Positions 54,565 through 63,554 of a stretch of DNA of 64,000 nucleotides are shown piece by piece. The notes under the pieces are model-generated. The model did no database searches and was not told the origin of the DNA. It worked only from the letters and a program-made list of their open reading frames with translations. Position 1 is the stretch's first letter. The number at the start of each line of letters is the position of its first letter. This stretch comes from Brasilonema angustatum HA4187-MV1 (GTDB lineage: Bacteria; Cyanobacteriota; Cyanobacteriia; Cyanobacteriales; Nostocaceae), in NCBI GenBank assembly GCA_019359695.1, contig JAHHGV010000014.1:62001-126000 (forward strand). The letters are read 5' to 3'. The position numbers and the translations under genes are program-made.

Positions 54565-55602
54565 CTAAACTTCAGCTTTCATTTCATCAATTTCAAATAA
54601 AGCAACTAAAATTCCAGCAATCGGAATAGAAATAAAAATTCCTAATAAATCTGCAACCTTAGCCCCAACGAGTAAAGCAAAGAAGACAACGACAGGATTA
54701 AGATTAAGAGCACCTCGCATAATTCGAGGCGCAATTAAGTTATCTTGGATTTGCTGCAGTACAATACAAGCTACCAAAACTTTGAGTGCCAACCAGACAT
54801 TTTGCGATAAAACTATGAGAGTCACTATACAAACTCCTAATGTGGCTCCTATACCAGGAATTATGATAAGTAGTCCAGCAATCAATGACAATACTAGTGG
54901 AAAAGGCACATTTAAGACCAAGAAAATAATGAAAGTTGAAGCTGTATGAAACAAGGTTAATATTAATTGGCCTCGAAAAAATCCTAAGAAACTACGTTTG
55001 ATAATCTCCGTAAATTTAGAACGTCGTTTCTGTGGAACTACTTTGATGACAAAATGCCAAAGCTTTTCACCATCCAGTAGCATGAATAAAGTCACAACTG
55101 CGATCCATATAAATGTTACAAAGTTAGTCAGAAAGCTTTGGAAAATAAGGAAACTCGAACCAAGTAGAGATATAGCTTGATTTCGCAGTTGTTCTTCTAA
55201 TAAACTTAAATCTATTCTCAGATTCCGGTTACGAAGATATTCTTCAAGTCGCTGGACTAAAGGTACTAAAGAGTTTAAAAATCCAGTGACACTGTCAATT
55301 AATTGTTGCGCTTGAGATAAAACTGTTAAGCCTACAGTAACTGTTAAACCGCCAAGAATCACAAGCGTAAGCAAGAAAACAATAACCACAGCTACACCGT
55401 GAGGCAAAAAACGCCGTAACCATTGTACGGGATAGCTTAGTAAAAAAGCCAAAATTGCAGCAACTGTAAAAATAACAATAACTGATTGAAAATAATCTAG
55501 AAGTAGTGTAACTGCCCATCCGGAAGCAACTAAAAGCAAAAAACGGACTAACGCCAGATTATTCAGGCGATACCAAAAATTGTTGCCATCAAAACTGCTC
55601 AT
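54565..55602 (-). CDS. AI-2E/PerM-family transporter
   Basis: A 345-residue membrane protein with about eight hydrophobic segments. It has the family features: two N-terminal helices, an extracytoplasmic coiled region (about residues 95-150) and the C-terminal motifs GIGATLGVCIVTLIVLSQN, IQDNLIAPRIM and LNPVVVFFALLVGAKVADLLG. Members export AI-2, act as sodium/proton antiporters or have unknown substrates; the substrate here is unknown. It stands alone. Confidence 0.88.
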   Translation of the reverse strand: MSSFDGNNFWYRLNNLALVRFLLLVASGWAVTLLLDYFQSVIVIFTVAAILAFLLSYPVQWLRRFLPHGVAVVIVFLLTLVILGGLTVTVGLTVLSQAQQLIDSVTGFLNSLVPLVQRLEEYLRNRNLRIDLSLLEEQLRNQAISLLGSSFLIFQSFLTNFVTFIWIAVVTLFMLLDGEKLWHFVIKVVPQKRRSKFTEIIKRSFLGFFRGQLILTLFHTASTFIIFLVLNVPFPLVLSLIAGLLIIIPGIGATLGVCIVTLIVLSQNVWLALKVLVACIVLQQIQDNLIAPRIMRGALNLNPVVVFFALLVGAKVADLLGIFISIPIAGILVALFEIDEMKAEV

Positions 55603-55871
55603 ATATTATTTCGGAAGAGCTTGATGAGGGTGAATGAAGTTCAGCAGCGTGGAACTAATATCAAGTCGAACTTAAGATTTTAGATTAAGGTTTTTTACTC
55701 TCTTTCCCTAAAGATAGATGCAAAAACTCTACTAATGTTCAGATAATTATTGATAATTTTTTACGTCAATTACCGATCCAAAATCTCAAATTAAAATTGT
55801 ATGGTTTTAAATTGGCATAAATTCAGTGGCTGTTGCCACCTCCTTTAAGCATATTTTTAGGCTCTTCCAAA

Positions 55872-56510
55872 TTATCGTCCCAACTCGTGGAGCGTGTTAA
55901 TTGCTGCTGCACACTTTTGCGTTAACGTCTCCAATTCTTCTTTATCATTAGAACTGGGAGCATTTATCAGTTCGCCAATTCGCACTGTGACTGGAACTGA
56001 AACAGGAGTTTTTGAACCTTTTTGCTCAATTGCCTGAGTTCCCCATAAAGATACGGGCAAAAGTGGGACTTTGGCTTTAGCAGCAATCAGGGCTGCACCT
56101 CTTTTAGGATCTGTAATGCGTCCGTCTGGAGTACGTGTTCCTTGTAGAAAAAGACCTACAGCCCACCCGTCATCAAGATACTTCATAGCTGCACGGATAG
56201 CAGTGCGATCGGCACTACCTCGACTCACAGGATAAGCACCGTACAACTGAATTGCTTTACTGAGAATTGGGATTTTAAAGAGTTCTTCCTTTGCCATAAA
56301 AGCTACTGGACGGCCTACGCAATTAGAAACAATGGGTGGATCGTAGTTACTAGCATGATTGCTAACTACTAGTAGTGGTCCTGTTTTAGGGACATTTTCA
56401 GCACCATAGATTCGTCCCTTGAAATAAACCTGAAGCATGGGACTGACTACTGACCACTTAAATGCGTGGTAAAGTAACAAACTTACATATGGTTCACGGC
56501 TTCGAGACAT
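55872..56510 (-). CDS. plsC: 1-Acyl-sn-glycerol-3-phosphate acyltransferase
   Basis: A 212-residue enzyme making phosphatidic acid. The catalytic SNHASNYDPP (HxxxxD, about residues 52-61), the substrate-binding FLQGTRTPDGR and KVPLLPVSLWG motifs are all present. I prefer the ATG at 56510 to 56606, because the 32 extra residues are translated from a purine/pyrimidine repeat (GGGAGAGAGGG) and look like low-complexity sequence. It is the last gene of the plsX-fabH-fabD-plsC run, so acyl-chain initiation and membrane lipid assembly are encoded together. Confidence 0.9.
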   Translation of the reverse strand: MSRSREPYVSLLLYHAFKWSVVSPMLQVYFKGRIYGAENVPKTGPLLVVSNHASNYDPPIVSNCVGRPVAFMAKEELFKIPILSKAIQLYGAYPVSRGSADRTAIRAAMKYLDDGWAVGLFLQGTRTPDGRITDPKRGAALIAAKAKVPLLPVSLWGTQAIEQKGSKTPVSVPVTVRIGELINAPSSNDKEELETLTQKCAAAINTLHELGR

Positions 56511-56692
56511 AGTCGAAAGGGAGGGAGAGAGGGAAAGAGGGAAAGAGGGAGTATTTTTGCTTTCTGCTGCCTTAACTTCTATGAGATCTCGTGGGAAAAG
56601 TAACAATTGCCACTGTAGTGGAGAAAGGGAAAAGGTTTTTTATATTCTTTCCCCCTTACCTCTTACCCTACAACTGACGCGAAGTTTATTGT

Positions 56693-57571
56693 TTACGCTC
56701 CTAAATCATCTAGGCTGCTGACGTTTTTTAGAATTAAGTCAGAGCAAGTGCGTTTAATTAAACCAGTTAGCACATTACCAGGACCAATTTCTACTACTCG
56801 TTCAATGCCATTTTCTGGTAGTGCTAATGAAATTTCTCGCCATCGCACTCCTCCAGTCATTTGTTGTATTAAACGTTTTTTCAAAACACTTGCATCAACA
56901 GTGGGAACTGGTTCTACGTTTGATAATACTGGTAAAAAAGCTTGATAAAATTCGACTGATTCTAAAATATCTTGAAATTCAGCTGCTGCTGGTGCCATTA
57001 AAGGGGAATGAAATGCTCCAGAAACATTTAAAGGTTTAGCACGCCTTGCCTTAACTTGAGACATTACGGCTTCTACTGCTGCGGGTGTGCCTGAGATGAC
57101 CACTTGAGCTGAACTATTATCGTTTGCTATCACTACCTCAGGAGTTTCAGCAATGACTTTTTCCAACTGTTCACGATCAAAGTTCATTAAAGCTGCCATC
57201 ATCCCACCTGCAGTGGTCTCCATAAGTTCGGCACGACGCTTTACTAAACGCAACCCATCAGACCACTCGAATACTCCAGCCACGTAAAGGGCGACGTATT
57301 CTCCTAAACTGTGACCTGCAACTAAATTCGGTTTTTCTTTTTCTCGCATAATATCAGCGAGAATGCTTTCTACAACGTATAAACAAGGCTGTGTGTAGAG
57401 AGTGTACGCCAACTTTTCGGGATTGTTCTGACAGATTTCGATGACAGACCAGCCCAATATTTTCTCAGCTTGAGCAAATTTTTCTTGTGCGGATGGCACA
57501 TCTAATAAGTCTATTCCCATTCCCTGGGACTGCGAACCTTGTCCAGGAAATACCCATGCAGTTTTAGTCAT
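56693..57571 (-). CDS. fabD: Malonyl-CoA:ACP transacylase
   Basis: A 292-residue acyltransferase loading malonate on ACP for fatty-acid synthesis. FPGQGSQSQGMG marks the N-terminus, the nucleophile is in VAGHSLGEY (about residue 92) and the catalytic His is in SGAFHSPLM. EIGPGNVLTGLIKRT closes the fold. It is 80 bp downstream of fabH, separated by ATTGGTTATT-type tandem inverted repeats. Confidence 0.95.
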   Translation of the reverse strand: MTKTAWVFPGQGSQSQGMGIDLLDVPSAQEKFAQAEKILGWSVIEICQNNPEKLAYTLYTQPCLYVVESILADIMREKEKPNLVAGHSLGEYVALYVAGVFEWSDGLRLVKRRAELMETTAGGMMAALMNFDREQLEKVIAETPEVVIANDNSSAQVVISGTPAAVEAVMSQVKARRAKPLNVSGAFHSPLMAPAAAEFQDILESVEFYQAFLPVLSNVEPVPTVDASVLKKRLIQQMTGGVRWREISLALPENGIERVVEIGPGNVLTGLIKRTCSDLILKNVSSLDDLGA

Positions 57572-57640
57572 TAGTCATTAGTAATTGGTCATTGGTCATT
57601 GGTTATTGGTTATTAACAAATAACAAATAACCAATGACAA
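57572..57640. repeat. Tandem/inverted ATTGGTTATT repeats between fabD and fabH
   Basis: TCATTGGTTATTGGTTATT and AACAAATAACCAATGA form a long AT-rich hairpin in the short gap of the fatty-acid operon. TCATTAG 7-nt repeats precede it. Confidence 0.75.
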
Positions 57641-57651
57641 AGGATAAAAAA

Positions 57652-58644
57652 CTATCTTCCCCATTGGAAGATGGCTGCACCCCAGGTGAGTCCAGCACCA
57701 AAGCCAGAAGTGACAATAATATCACCCGTCTTGATTTTGCCTTGCCGCACTGCTTCATCTAGGGCAAGCGGGATGGAGGCGGCAGAAGTGTTGCCGTAAT
57801 TGGCAAGATTACTAATAACTTTGTGTTCTGGAATATTCAGGCGTTGAGCAACAGCGTCGAGAATGCGCTGATTTGCCTGGTGCAATAATAGCCAATCTAT
57901 TTGGTCAACACTAAGGTTGGCGCGAAACAAAGCTTTGTCAATAACTTCTGGCACTTTTTGTACGGCAAAGCGGTATACTTCTTTACCATTCATGGTGATG
58001 GGTTGGAAGTTGCCTTTTCCAACATTGACTTCTTGAGTCAGTTGTGTGGGTTGTGTTGCATAGGCAAGGTTAAGGCAGTTATTTTGAGTTCCGTCGCTTC
58101 TGAGTTCAAATCCCAGCAAGTAATCCTTCTGGTTTGCCTGTATGACTACAGCCCCAGCACCATCACCGAACAATACACAAGTACCCCGGTCTTGCCAATC
58201 TACCCAACGAGAGAGAAAATCCGCTCCAACAAGCAGTACGTTTTGATAAACCCCAGTCCTGATGTATTGAGCAGCAGTCACTAGCCCAAACACAAAGCCA
58301 GAGCAAGCTGCGGTTATATCAAAGGCTACCGCTTTAGTAGCTCCCAATTGGGCTTGAATGTGACAAGCACTGCCAAACAAGTCATCAGGACTAGAGGTTG
58401 CTAACACAATTAAATCTAAGTCTTGTGGGGAAATTCCAGCCATGGCGATCGCCTGCCCACTAGCAGCAGTCGCAAGTTCAGTTATCGTTTCACTTGCTTT
58501 TGCCAATCGCCGTTGACGAATTCCTGTTCTTGTGGTCACCCATTCGTCTGACGTTTCAACCAGTTTTGTTAGTGCCTGGTTATCCAGGAAAGTTGCTGGT
58601 ACTGCTGATCCACTTCCTGTGATTGCTATTCCTAAGTTTTGCAC
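57652..58644 (-). CDS. fabH: 3-Oxoacyl-ACP synthase III
   Basis: A 330-residue condensing enzyme that starts fatty-acid synthesis from acetyl-CoA and malonyl-ACP. The triad is visible as Cys in AFDITAACSGFVFGL (about residue 112), His in LLLHQANQRIL and Asn in LANYGNTSAAS. The N-terminus GIAITGSGSAVPATFL and C-terminus SGFGAGLTWGAAI are standard. It lies 147 bp downstream of plsX with a palindromic repeat in between. Confidence 0.96.
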   Translation of the reverse strand: MQNLGIAITGSGSAVPATFLDNQALTKLVETSDEWVTTRTGIRQRRLAKASETITELATAASGQAIAMAGISPQDLDLIVLATSSPDDLFGSACHIQAQLGATKAVAFDITAACSGFVFGLVTAAQYIRTGVYQNVLLVGADFLSRWVDWQDRGTCVLFGDGAGAVVIQANQKDYLLGFELRSDGTQNNCLNLAYATQPTQLTQEVNVGKGNFQPITMNGKEVYRFAVQKVPEVIDKALFRANLSVDQIDWLLLHQANQRILDAVAQRLNIPEHKVISNLANYGNTSAASIPLALDEAVRQGKIKTGDIIVTSGFGAGLTWGAAIFQWGR

Positions 58645-58677
58645 TCTGGCATCTCCAAAGCTATCAGCTTTTAGTGA

Positions 58678-58733
58678 TTAGGAGGCAGTGCGGTGGACGG
58701 GTTCCCCGGCATATAGCACCTGCCGTTCATTAG
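58678..58733. repeat. GC-rich palindromic repeat between fabH and plsX
   Basis: ATTAGGAGGCAGTGCGGT at one end and GCACCTGCCGTTCATTAG at the other match, inverted, the ends of the larger element at 62016-62202. The core resembles the palindrome nested in the MITE at 36650-36785. Confidence 0.8.
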
Positions 58734-58791
58734 TCTTTAGTCGTTAGTAAAAGACTTTTGAGTTTGACTTTGACTGAAAACAAGGGAAGTG

Positions 58792-59817
58792 TTAACCACT
58801 TTCTTGCTGAATGCTTTGATATTGAGACTGAATTCTGTGCAATACTCGGTTATCTACAGCTTCTTTTGCCATGCGAATTGCATTAAAAATCGAAGGTGCT
58901 TGGGAGCTACCGTGACTGATAATGCAAATTCCATCAACGCCTAAAAGCAAGGCACCTCCATGTTCTGCATGGTCCATGCGCTGCTTTATTCGCTTGAGGT
59001 TAGGTTTTAAAATTGCTGTCCCAATTTGACCGTGTAATCCTTGGGGTAATTCTTCTCGGATAATCTGGAGCATGACTTCCCCAACTGCTTCGGCAAATTT
59101 TAACAACACATTGCCCACAAATCCATCACACACAATCACATCAAAGCGACCGGAAAGAACATCACGTCCTTCCGCATTGCCAATAAATGAGATTTGGGGA
59201 TTTTCACGCAGTAGTTGGTTAGCACGAACAGCGGCGTCATTGCCTTTGGTGTCTTCTTCGCCAATATTCAACAAACCTACTTGAGGTTCTGGAATACCCA
59301 AGACATACTGACTATAAACTGACCCCATAATAGCAAACTGCTCTAAAAACTTAGGACGGCAGTCTACATTTGCGCCGACATCAAGTATGAGCACTGGTTT
59401 TCCTGCTACCATAGTTGGGAACATTGCACCAATTGCTGGACGGTCAATTCCTCGCAGTCGTCCCAAGCGGAGCAAAGCTGCTGCCATTGCTGCCCCAGAG
59501 TGACCGGCAGAAACCACAGCATCAGCCTGGTGATTTTTTACCAAATCCATAGCTACGTTGATCGAAGCCTTAGGTTTGCGTCTGATACCGCTTAAAGGCT
59601 CCTCGTCCATTGTGATCGTCTCCTCAGCAGGAACGATCTCTACTTGCCGCAGATGAGTTTTTGGCGGCAGTTTGCTTTCTATTTGTTGGGGATCGCCTAC
59701 TAATAAGACTTCTACACCCAATTCTTCTCGTGCTCGCAGTGCGCCAGCAACGATTTCACCGGGTGCGTAATCCCCTCCCATTGCGTCAATTGCGATCCGT
59801 GCGCCAGTCGATCCCAT
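58792..59817 (-). CDS. plsX: Phosphate acyltransferase PlsX
   Basis: A 341-residue soluble enzyme converting acyl-ACP to acyl-phosphate for phosphatidic acid synthesis. Signatures are IAIDAMGGDYAPGEIVAGA at the N-terminus, VSAGHSGAAMAAALLRLGR, DVGANVDCRPKFL and VCDGFVGNVLLKFAEAVGE. It is first in the plsX-fabH-fabD-plsC run, the usual cyanobacterial order. The promoter should lie just beyond 59817. Confidence 0.96.
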   Translation of the reverse strand: MGSTGARIAIDAMGGDYAPGEIVAGALRAREELGVEVLLVGDPQQIESKLPPKTHLRQVEIVPAEETITMDEEPLSGIRRKPKASINVAMDLVKNHQADAVVSAGHSGAAMAAALLRLGRLRGIDRPAIGAMFPTMVAGKPVLILDVGANVDCRPKFLEQFAIMGSVYSQYVLGIPEPQVGLLNIGEEDTKGNDAAVRANQLLRENPQISFIGNAEGRDVLSGRFDVIVCDGFVGNVLLKFAEAVGEVMLQIIREELPQGLHGQIGTAILKPNLKRIKQRMDHAEHGGALLLGVDGICIISHGSSQAPSIFNAIRMAKEAVDNRVLHRIQSQYQSIQQESG

Positions 59818-60387
59818 TGCTCAGAGCTTCTAGAAACCTTACAAATTTTACCAGATGCCTCTACTGAAAGTAGTAGATGTTCTGATCAAGGCAAAAGTGA
59901 TGAAGTATGAGTTATAAAACTTTCAAGCTTCATTCTTGAGCCTTGATCGTTTCTCAAGAGGTGCTAACAAGCTCAACATAACATGAATTACCTCTGTAAC
60001 TGAGAAGCAAAACCACAGTATTGAGGATAAAGTTTAATCTGTTAGTCAACCCTTTTCACAAAAGCAGGATTTTTGGCAACACACAAAGCACCACAGCTAC
60101 CTAAAATCATAAAATTAGCCTGATTTGGGCGTAAACCTCAGAAATATGTGGGATAGACAAAAATGAGTACCCTGCATTAACAACTAGATTCACCAAAAGT
60201 GCAAATGAAGACTTTCTATTTTCAAATGTTTTGGACGAATGGTTATACTTTCTACCAAAGCTTCTTTGCATGCCCTACTTCCGCATGGCAAAAACTGCGG
60301 TTATCATGACTCAATGCCTAGTCTGCAGGGAACACTTACGTAATCATACATTAAACAAAATAGCATATTCTACAGAGGCAATGAAGC
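59818..60387. other. Gene-free divergent region
   Basis: This 570 bp between plsX and the carboxypeptidase gene should hold both promoters. No convincing ORF, RNA or repeat is seen; small frames inside it lack ribosome-binding sites and family resemblance. Confidence 0.5.
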
Positions 60388-61710
60388 ATGCTGGAATTGT
60401 TCGGTTCGGGTTTAATTTCTATTTGGCTGGAAATGGCTGGAGTCAATGTCAAGCCCATAAATGCTTTGGATATCTTAACTTGGCAAGGTAGCCCCGGCTT
60501 AGTTGTTGCCGCCGATCCAAATCCAGTTGGTGCTACTACGGTGCTGGAATATCTAAAAGGACTACAAACATCGAAATTAGTGCCAGCAAATCAGATCGAA
60601 AGTCAGGGAATTTGGATACAGTCTGGACCGATGCTTATGGCTAATCACCAAGGCACGACTCCTCTTCCAGCCGCTTCCTTAACCAAAGTTGCTACCTCAC
60701 TCGTTGCTTTCAAAAATTTTGGTCCAGATCACCAATTTCAAACTTTGGTCAGTACTACAGGACCTTTGCAGAATGGTGTGTTACAGGGTGACTTGGTGAT
60801 TACAGGTAGTGGCGATCCGATGTTTGTTTGGGAAGAAGCCATTGCCCTTGGTAATAGTCTCAACCAGATGGGCATTAAACGTGTTACAGGAAATTTGGTG
60901 ATTACCGGGAATTTTGCGATGAATTTCCAGCGTAATCCAGTACTCGCAGGTCAGATGCTTAAGCAAGCCTTGAATTATGCTACTTGGTCCCGTGCTGCTA
61001 GTTTTCAACACTTGCTGATGCCAAAAGGAACTCCCAAGCCTCAAGTTGTGATTGCAGGGGGAGTGAAAGTAGAACCAATAGCAAATCCTCAACCGACTTT
61101 GCTATTGCGTCACCACTCACTACCTTTAAAGCAAATCATCAGGGAGATGAACGTTTTCAGTAACAATGACATAGCTCAAATGCTAGCAGATGCTGTGGGG
61201 GGAGCGGAGGTTGTGCAATCAACAGCTGCTACTCTGGCAAGGGTACCGCAGTCAGAAATTCAGTTAATTAACGGTTCAGGGTTAGGACCGGAAAATCGCA
61301 TTTCTCCCAGAGCAGTTTGTGCTATGTTTATGGCAATTCAACAGGAAGCATTGGCTTATCAGTTGACTTTGGCTGACTTATTTCCAGTCTCCGGATTTGA
61401 CCATCGGGGAACGATGCACTCTAGACATTTACCTGCTGCGACGCTCATGAAAACTGGCACTCTACGGGATGTTAGTGCTTTAGCCGGAGTAGTGCCCACG
61501 CGCGATCGCGGTTTGGTATGGTTTGCCATTCTTAACCGTGGTACGAATGTCTCAGGTTTCCGCACTGGACAAGACCAATTGTTGCAACGTTTAGTGCAGC
61601 AATTACAAGTTGCTCCAGGTGTTCCTGCTACTGTCACTCCTCACATAGCTATCAATACAATACCTCAATTAGGTGCAGCTAGTCGTAATGAAATGTTATA
61701 CGGAGGCTAG
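60388..61710 (+). CDS. dacB: D-alanyl-D-alanine carboxypeptidase, PBP4 (S13) type
   Basis: A 440-residue class C penicillin-binding protein trimming or cleaving peptidoglycan peptides. The SxxK motif is PAASLTKVATSL (about residues 95-106), SxN is NVFSNNDIAQML and KTG is LMKTGTLRDVSAL. The N-terminus (ELFGSGLISIWLEMAG) is hydrophobic but not a classical signal peptide with basic residues, so export may use an unusual anchor. The domain II/III insertion between SxxK and SxN is present (ITGSGDPMFVWEEAI). It is monocistronic. Gene symbol by family. Confidence 0.85.
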   Translation: MLELFGSGLISIWLEMAGVNVKPINALDILTWQGSPGLVVAADPNPVGATTVLEYLKGLQTSKLVPANQIESQGIWIQSGPMLMANHQGTTPLPAASLTKVATSLVAFKNFGPDHQFQTLVSTTGPLQNGVLQGDLVITGSGDPMFVWEEAIALGNSLNQMGIKRVTGNLVITGNFAMNFQRNPVLAGQMLKQALNYATWSRAASFQHLLMPKGTPKPQVVIAGGVKVEPIANPQPTLLLRHHSLPLKQIIREMNVFSNNDIAQMLADAVGGAEVVQSTAATLARVPQSEIQLINGSGLGPENRISPRAVCAMFMAIQQEALAYQLTLADLFPVSGFDHRGTMHSRHLPAATLMKTGTLRDVSALAGVVPTRDRGLVWFAILNRGTNVSGFRTGQDQLLQRLVQQLQVAPGVPATVTPHIAINTIPQLGAASRNEMLYGG

Positions 61711-62310
61711 TAAGAAATTCAAAATTCAAAATTCAAAATTCAAAAATAAGAAATGAGCGTCCTGGTAAGTATCGTGCTTATTAACTAAGTACTGCATTTC
61801 ATAAATCCGTATCGAAAAGTGTCATGCTGTAGACGCTTTGCGGCTTCCCGCAGGGTGCGTAACGCAGTAAAGCGAAGCATCTGGGATTCTTCGTTCCGCT
61901 TCACTCCACTCAGAATGACACACATAACGCTACGAACTTGTGCAATGTTGTACTAAGTAGATAGGTGGAAAAAAACCTAACTATGTTAAGAAATGTAAAA
62001 ACGCCTCAAACCCTTACTAATGAACGGCAGGTGCTCATGGGGGAAACCACGCCACATGCTACAAGTCGGCAGAGCCGGACGCCCTTCGGGGAGAACCTTC
62101 GGTTCCGCTTCGCTAACGCCAGTCGCCTACGGAGGGAGACCCTCCTACAGTACTGGCTCCCCAACACAGTGGCTCCCCAAGACCGCACTGCCTCCTAATG
62201 ACCAATGACTAATGACTGCCAAAACTAGTTAACTTTATTTGTACCGACCTACTTATATGTGTACCTTTGGGACTTACAAAGCACGTTCTTAGAATGCGAT
62301 TAGAGCGGTA
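61711..62310. other. Non-coding region of stacked repeats
   Basis: In order it holds four or five AAATTCAAAATTC units (61715-61745), then a hairpin repeat with TGTCATGCTG against CAGAATGACA (about 61822-61922). Next is a 187-bp GC-rich palindromic element (62016-62202), and then a terminal fragment of the TAAGTAGGTCGG MITE family (62232-62258). No gene is supported. Confidence 0.7.
62016..62202. repeat. Expanded GC-rich palindromic repeat element
   Basis: The ends CTAATGAACGGCAGGTGCTC and CGCACTGCCTCCTAATGACC are the same as those of the 56-bp element at 58678-58733. The interior is enlarged by further palindromes (CCTTCGGGGAGAACCTTCGG). The short frames over it are not genes. Confidence 0.75.
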
Positions 62311-63519
62311 CTATTGATTTTTCACTTTTCTGTCTTGAGGAATAATCTCTGTCACGACCTTTTTACCAGAACCATCGCTGTTGACGACAATCGTTTCTGC
62401 CTGCAAATCACCGGAGGCTTTTTGACCTGTAAAAGCTAATGGAGGATCTGCTTGGCGATAAACGACATCCCCTTGAGCCTCAACTAATTTCTTGTCAAAA
62501 TACCATGTTAAGGTCTTTGATTTAAGAGACTGGCCACGCTCTCCAACTCCAGAGACGTTTCCTGTTAAATAAACACTGTTTTCCGGTATCTTCATTTCGC
62601 CTTGATTTGCAGTAACTACTACTTTTTCAGCTTGATGGAAGACCCGCACAGGAGAATTAGTTTTTACTGTTTCTGAGTTTAGGTTCCAAGTCATAGAGTT
62701 ACTAGCGACTTGCACTGGTGGGTCTAATAACTCTAGCTGTGCATTTTTGTTAACGGTAGCAATATTTGTCTTCAAGTTAACTTCAGCAGAATCTCCTTGA
62801 CCTCGGTCGGTAATTTGGTTGTTTTTATAGTGATCCATTTGCACAGGGCGATCGGCTATTAATGTTTCTTGTTTTATTCGCCAAGTCAAATGCTCGGTTC
62901 GCATTTGTAATTGCGGTTCCAAGCAGTTTGCAACCACTCCTCCAGAAAATTCCATGCGTTGTTCGCGAGTTTTGACTCGCGCCTCCTGCGCTACTGCTTG
63001 TAGTTGTTTATGAGTTCCATGAAGCTGGTTACGGACAATGAGCAAATCTTCTTTTGGTCGCCACTCCAACTCATTACCGTGCAATACAACACCATTGCGA
63101 GGATCTATTGCAACAATTTTCCCTTTTAGAAACAATTGCTTACCATCTTGCGCAATGTCTGCCATTTGAGCTTGTACTTGATAAACAACTTTGCCATCTT
63201 GGTAAAGTTCACCATATGGACTTTCCGCTGCACCAATTTGTTTTTCTTTGGTGTATTTTGCCTGTTTTGCTCTGACTCTCCAAATTGGTCTGCCAACTTC
63301 ATCTGCTTGCTCTAAGGTGACACCAAAGAAAGTCAGGTTACTATCTTTCTCTCCAGGTGATGGACTCTCAACAGGTGGTTTGGTCGTGACGTGAGTTTGG
63401 CTCCCAGCACAAGCAACTAGCCCTACGGAGATTAGGGAAATAAGCAGCCAGCGCCATGAGGAGGACAGCGTTGGAGCAAACTTTCCAAGAGGAATTTTGA
63501 ATTGATTTGTCCGCCTCAT
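62311..63519 (-). CDS. lptC: LptC-like LPS-export lipoprotein
   Basis: A 402-residue periplasmic protein. The N-terminal signal ends in a lipobox (VGLVACAG), and a Pro/Ser linker (KPPVESPSPGEKDS) follows. LptC-type beta-strand repeats run from about residue 60 (LTFFGVTLEQADEVGRPIWR) to the end (MKIPENSVYLTGNVSG, VYRQADPPLAFTG). It is roughly twice the length of proteobacterial LptC, as is common in cyanobacteria, with two beta-jellyroll-like halves. It probably bridges LPS from the inner-membrane ABC complex toward LptA/LptD-like proteins. It is 36 bp downstream of the LabA-like gene on the same strand. Confidence 0.82.
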   Translation of the reverse strand: MRRTNQFKIPLGKFAPTLSSSWRWLLISLISVGLVACAGSQTHVTTKPPVESPSPGEKDSNLTFFGVTLEQADEVGRPIWRVRAKQAKYTKEKQIGAAESPYGELYQDGKVVYQVQAQMADIAQDGKQLFLKGKIVAIDPRNGVVLHGNELEWRPKEDLLIVRNQLHGTHKQLQAVAQEARVKTREQRMEFSGGVVANCLEPQLQMRTEHLTWRIKQETLIADRPVQMDHYKNNQITDRGQGDSAEVNLKTNIATVNKNAQLELLDPPVQVASNSMTWNLNSETVKTNSPVRVFHQAEKVVVTANQGEMKIPENSVYLTGNVSGVGERGQSLKSKTLTWYFDKKLVEAQGDVVYRQADPPLAFTGQKASGDLQAETIVVNSDGSGKKVVTEIIPQDRKVKNQ

Positions 63520-63554
63520 CCTCCTTATCTCCCTTTCTCGTGTTGCTTACTGCT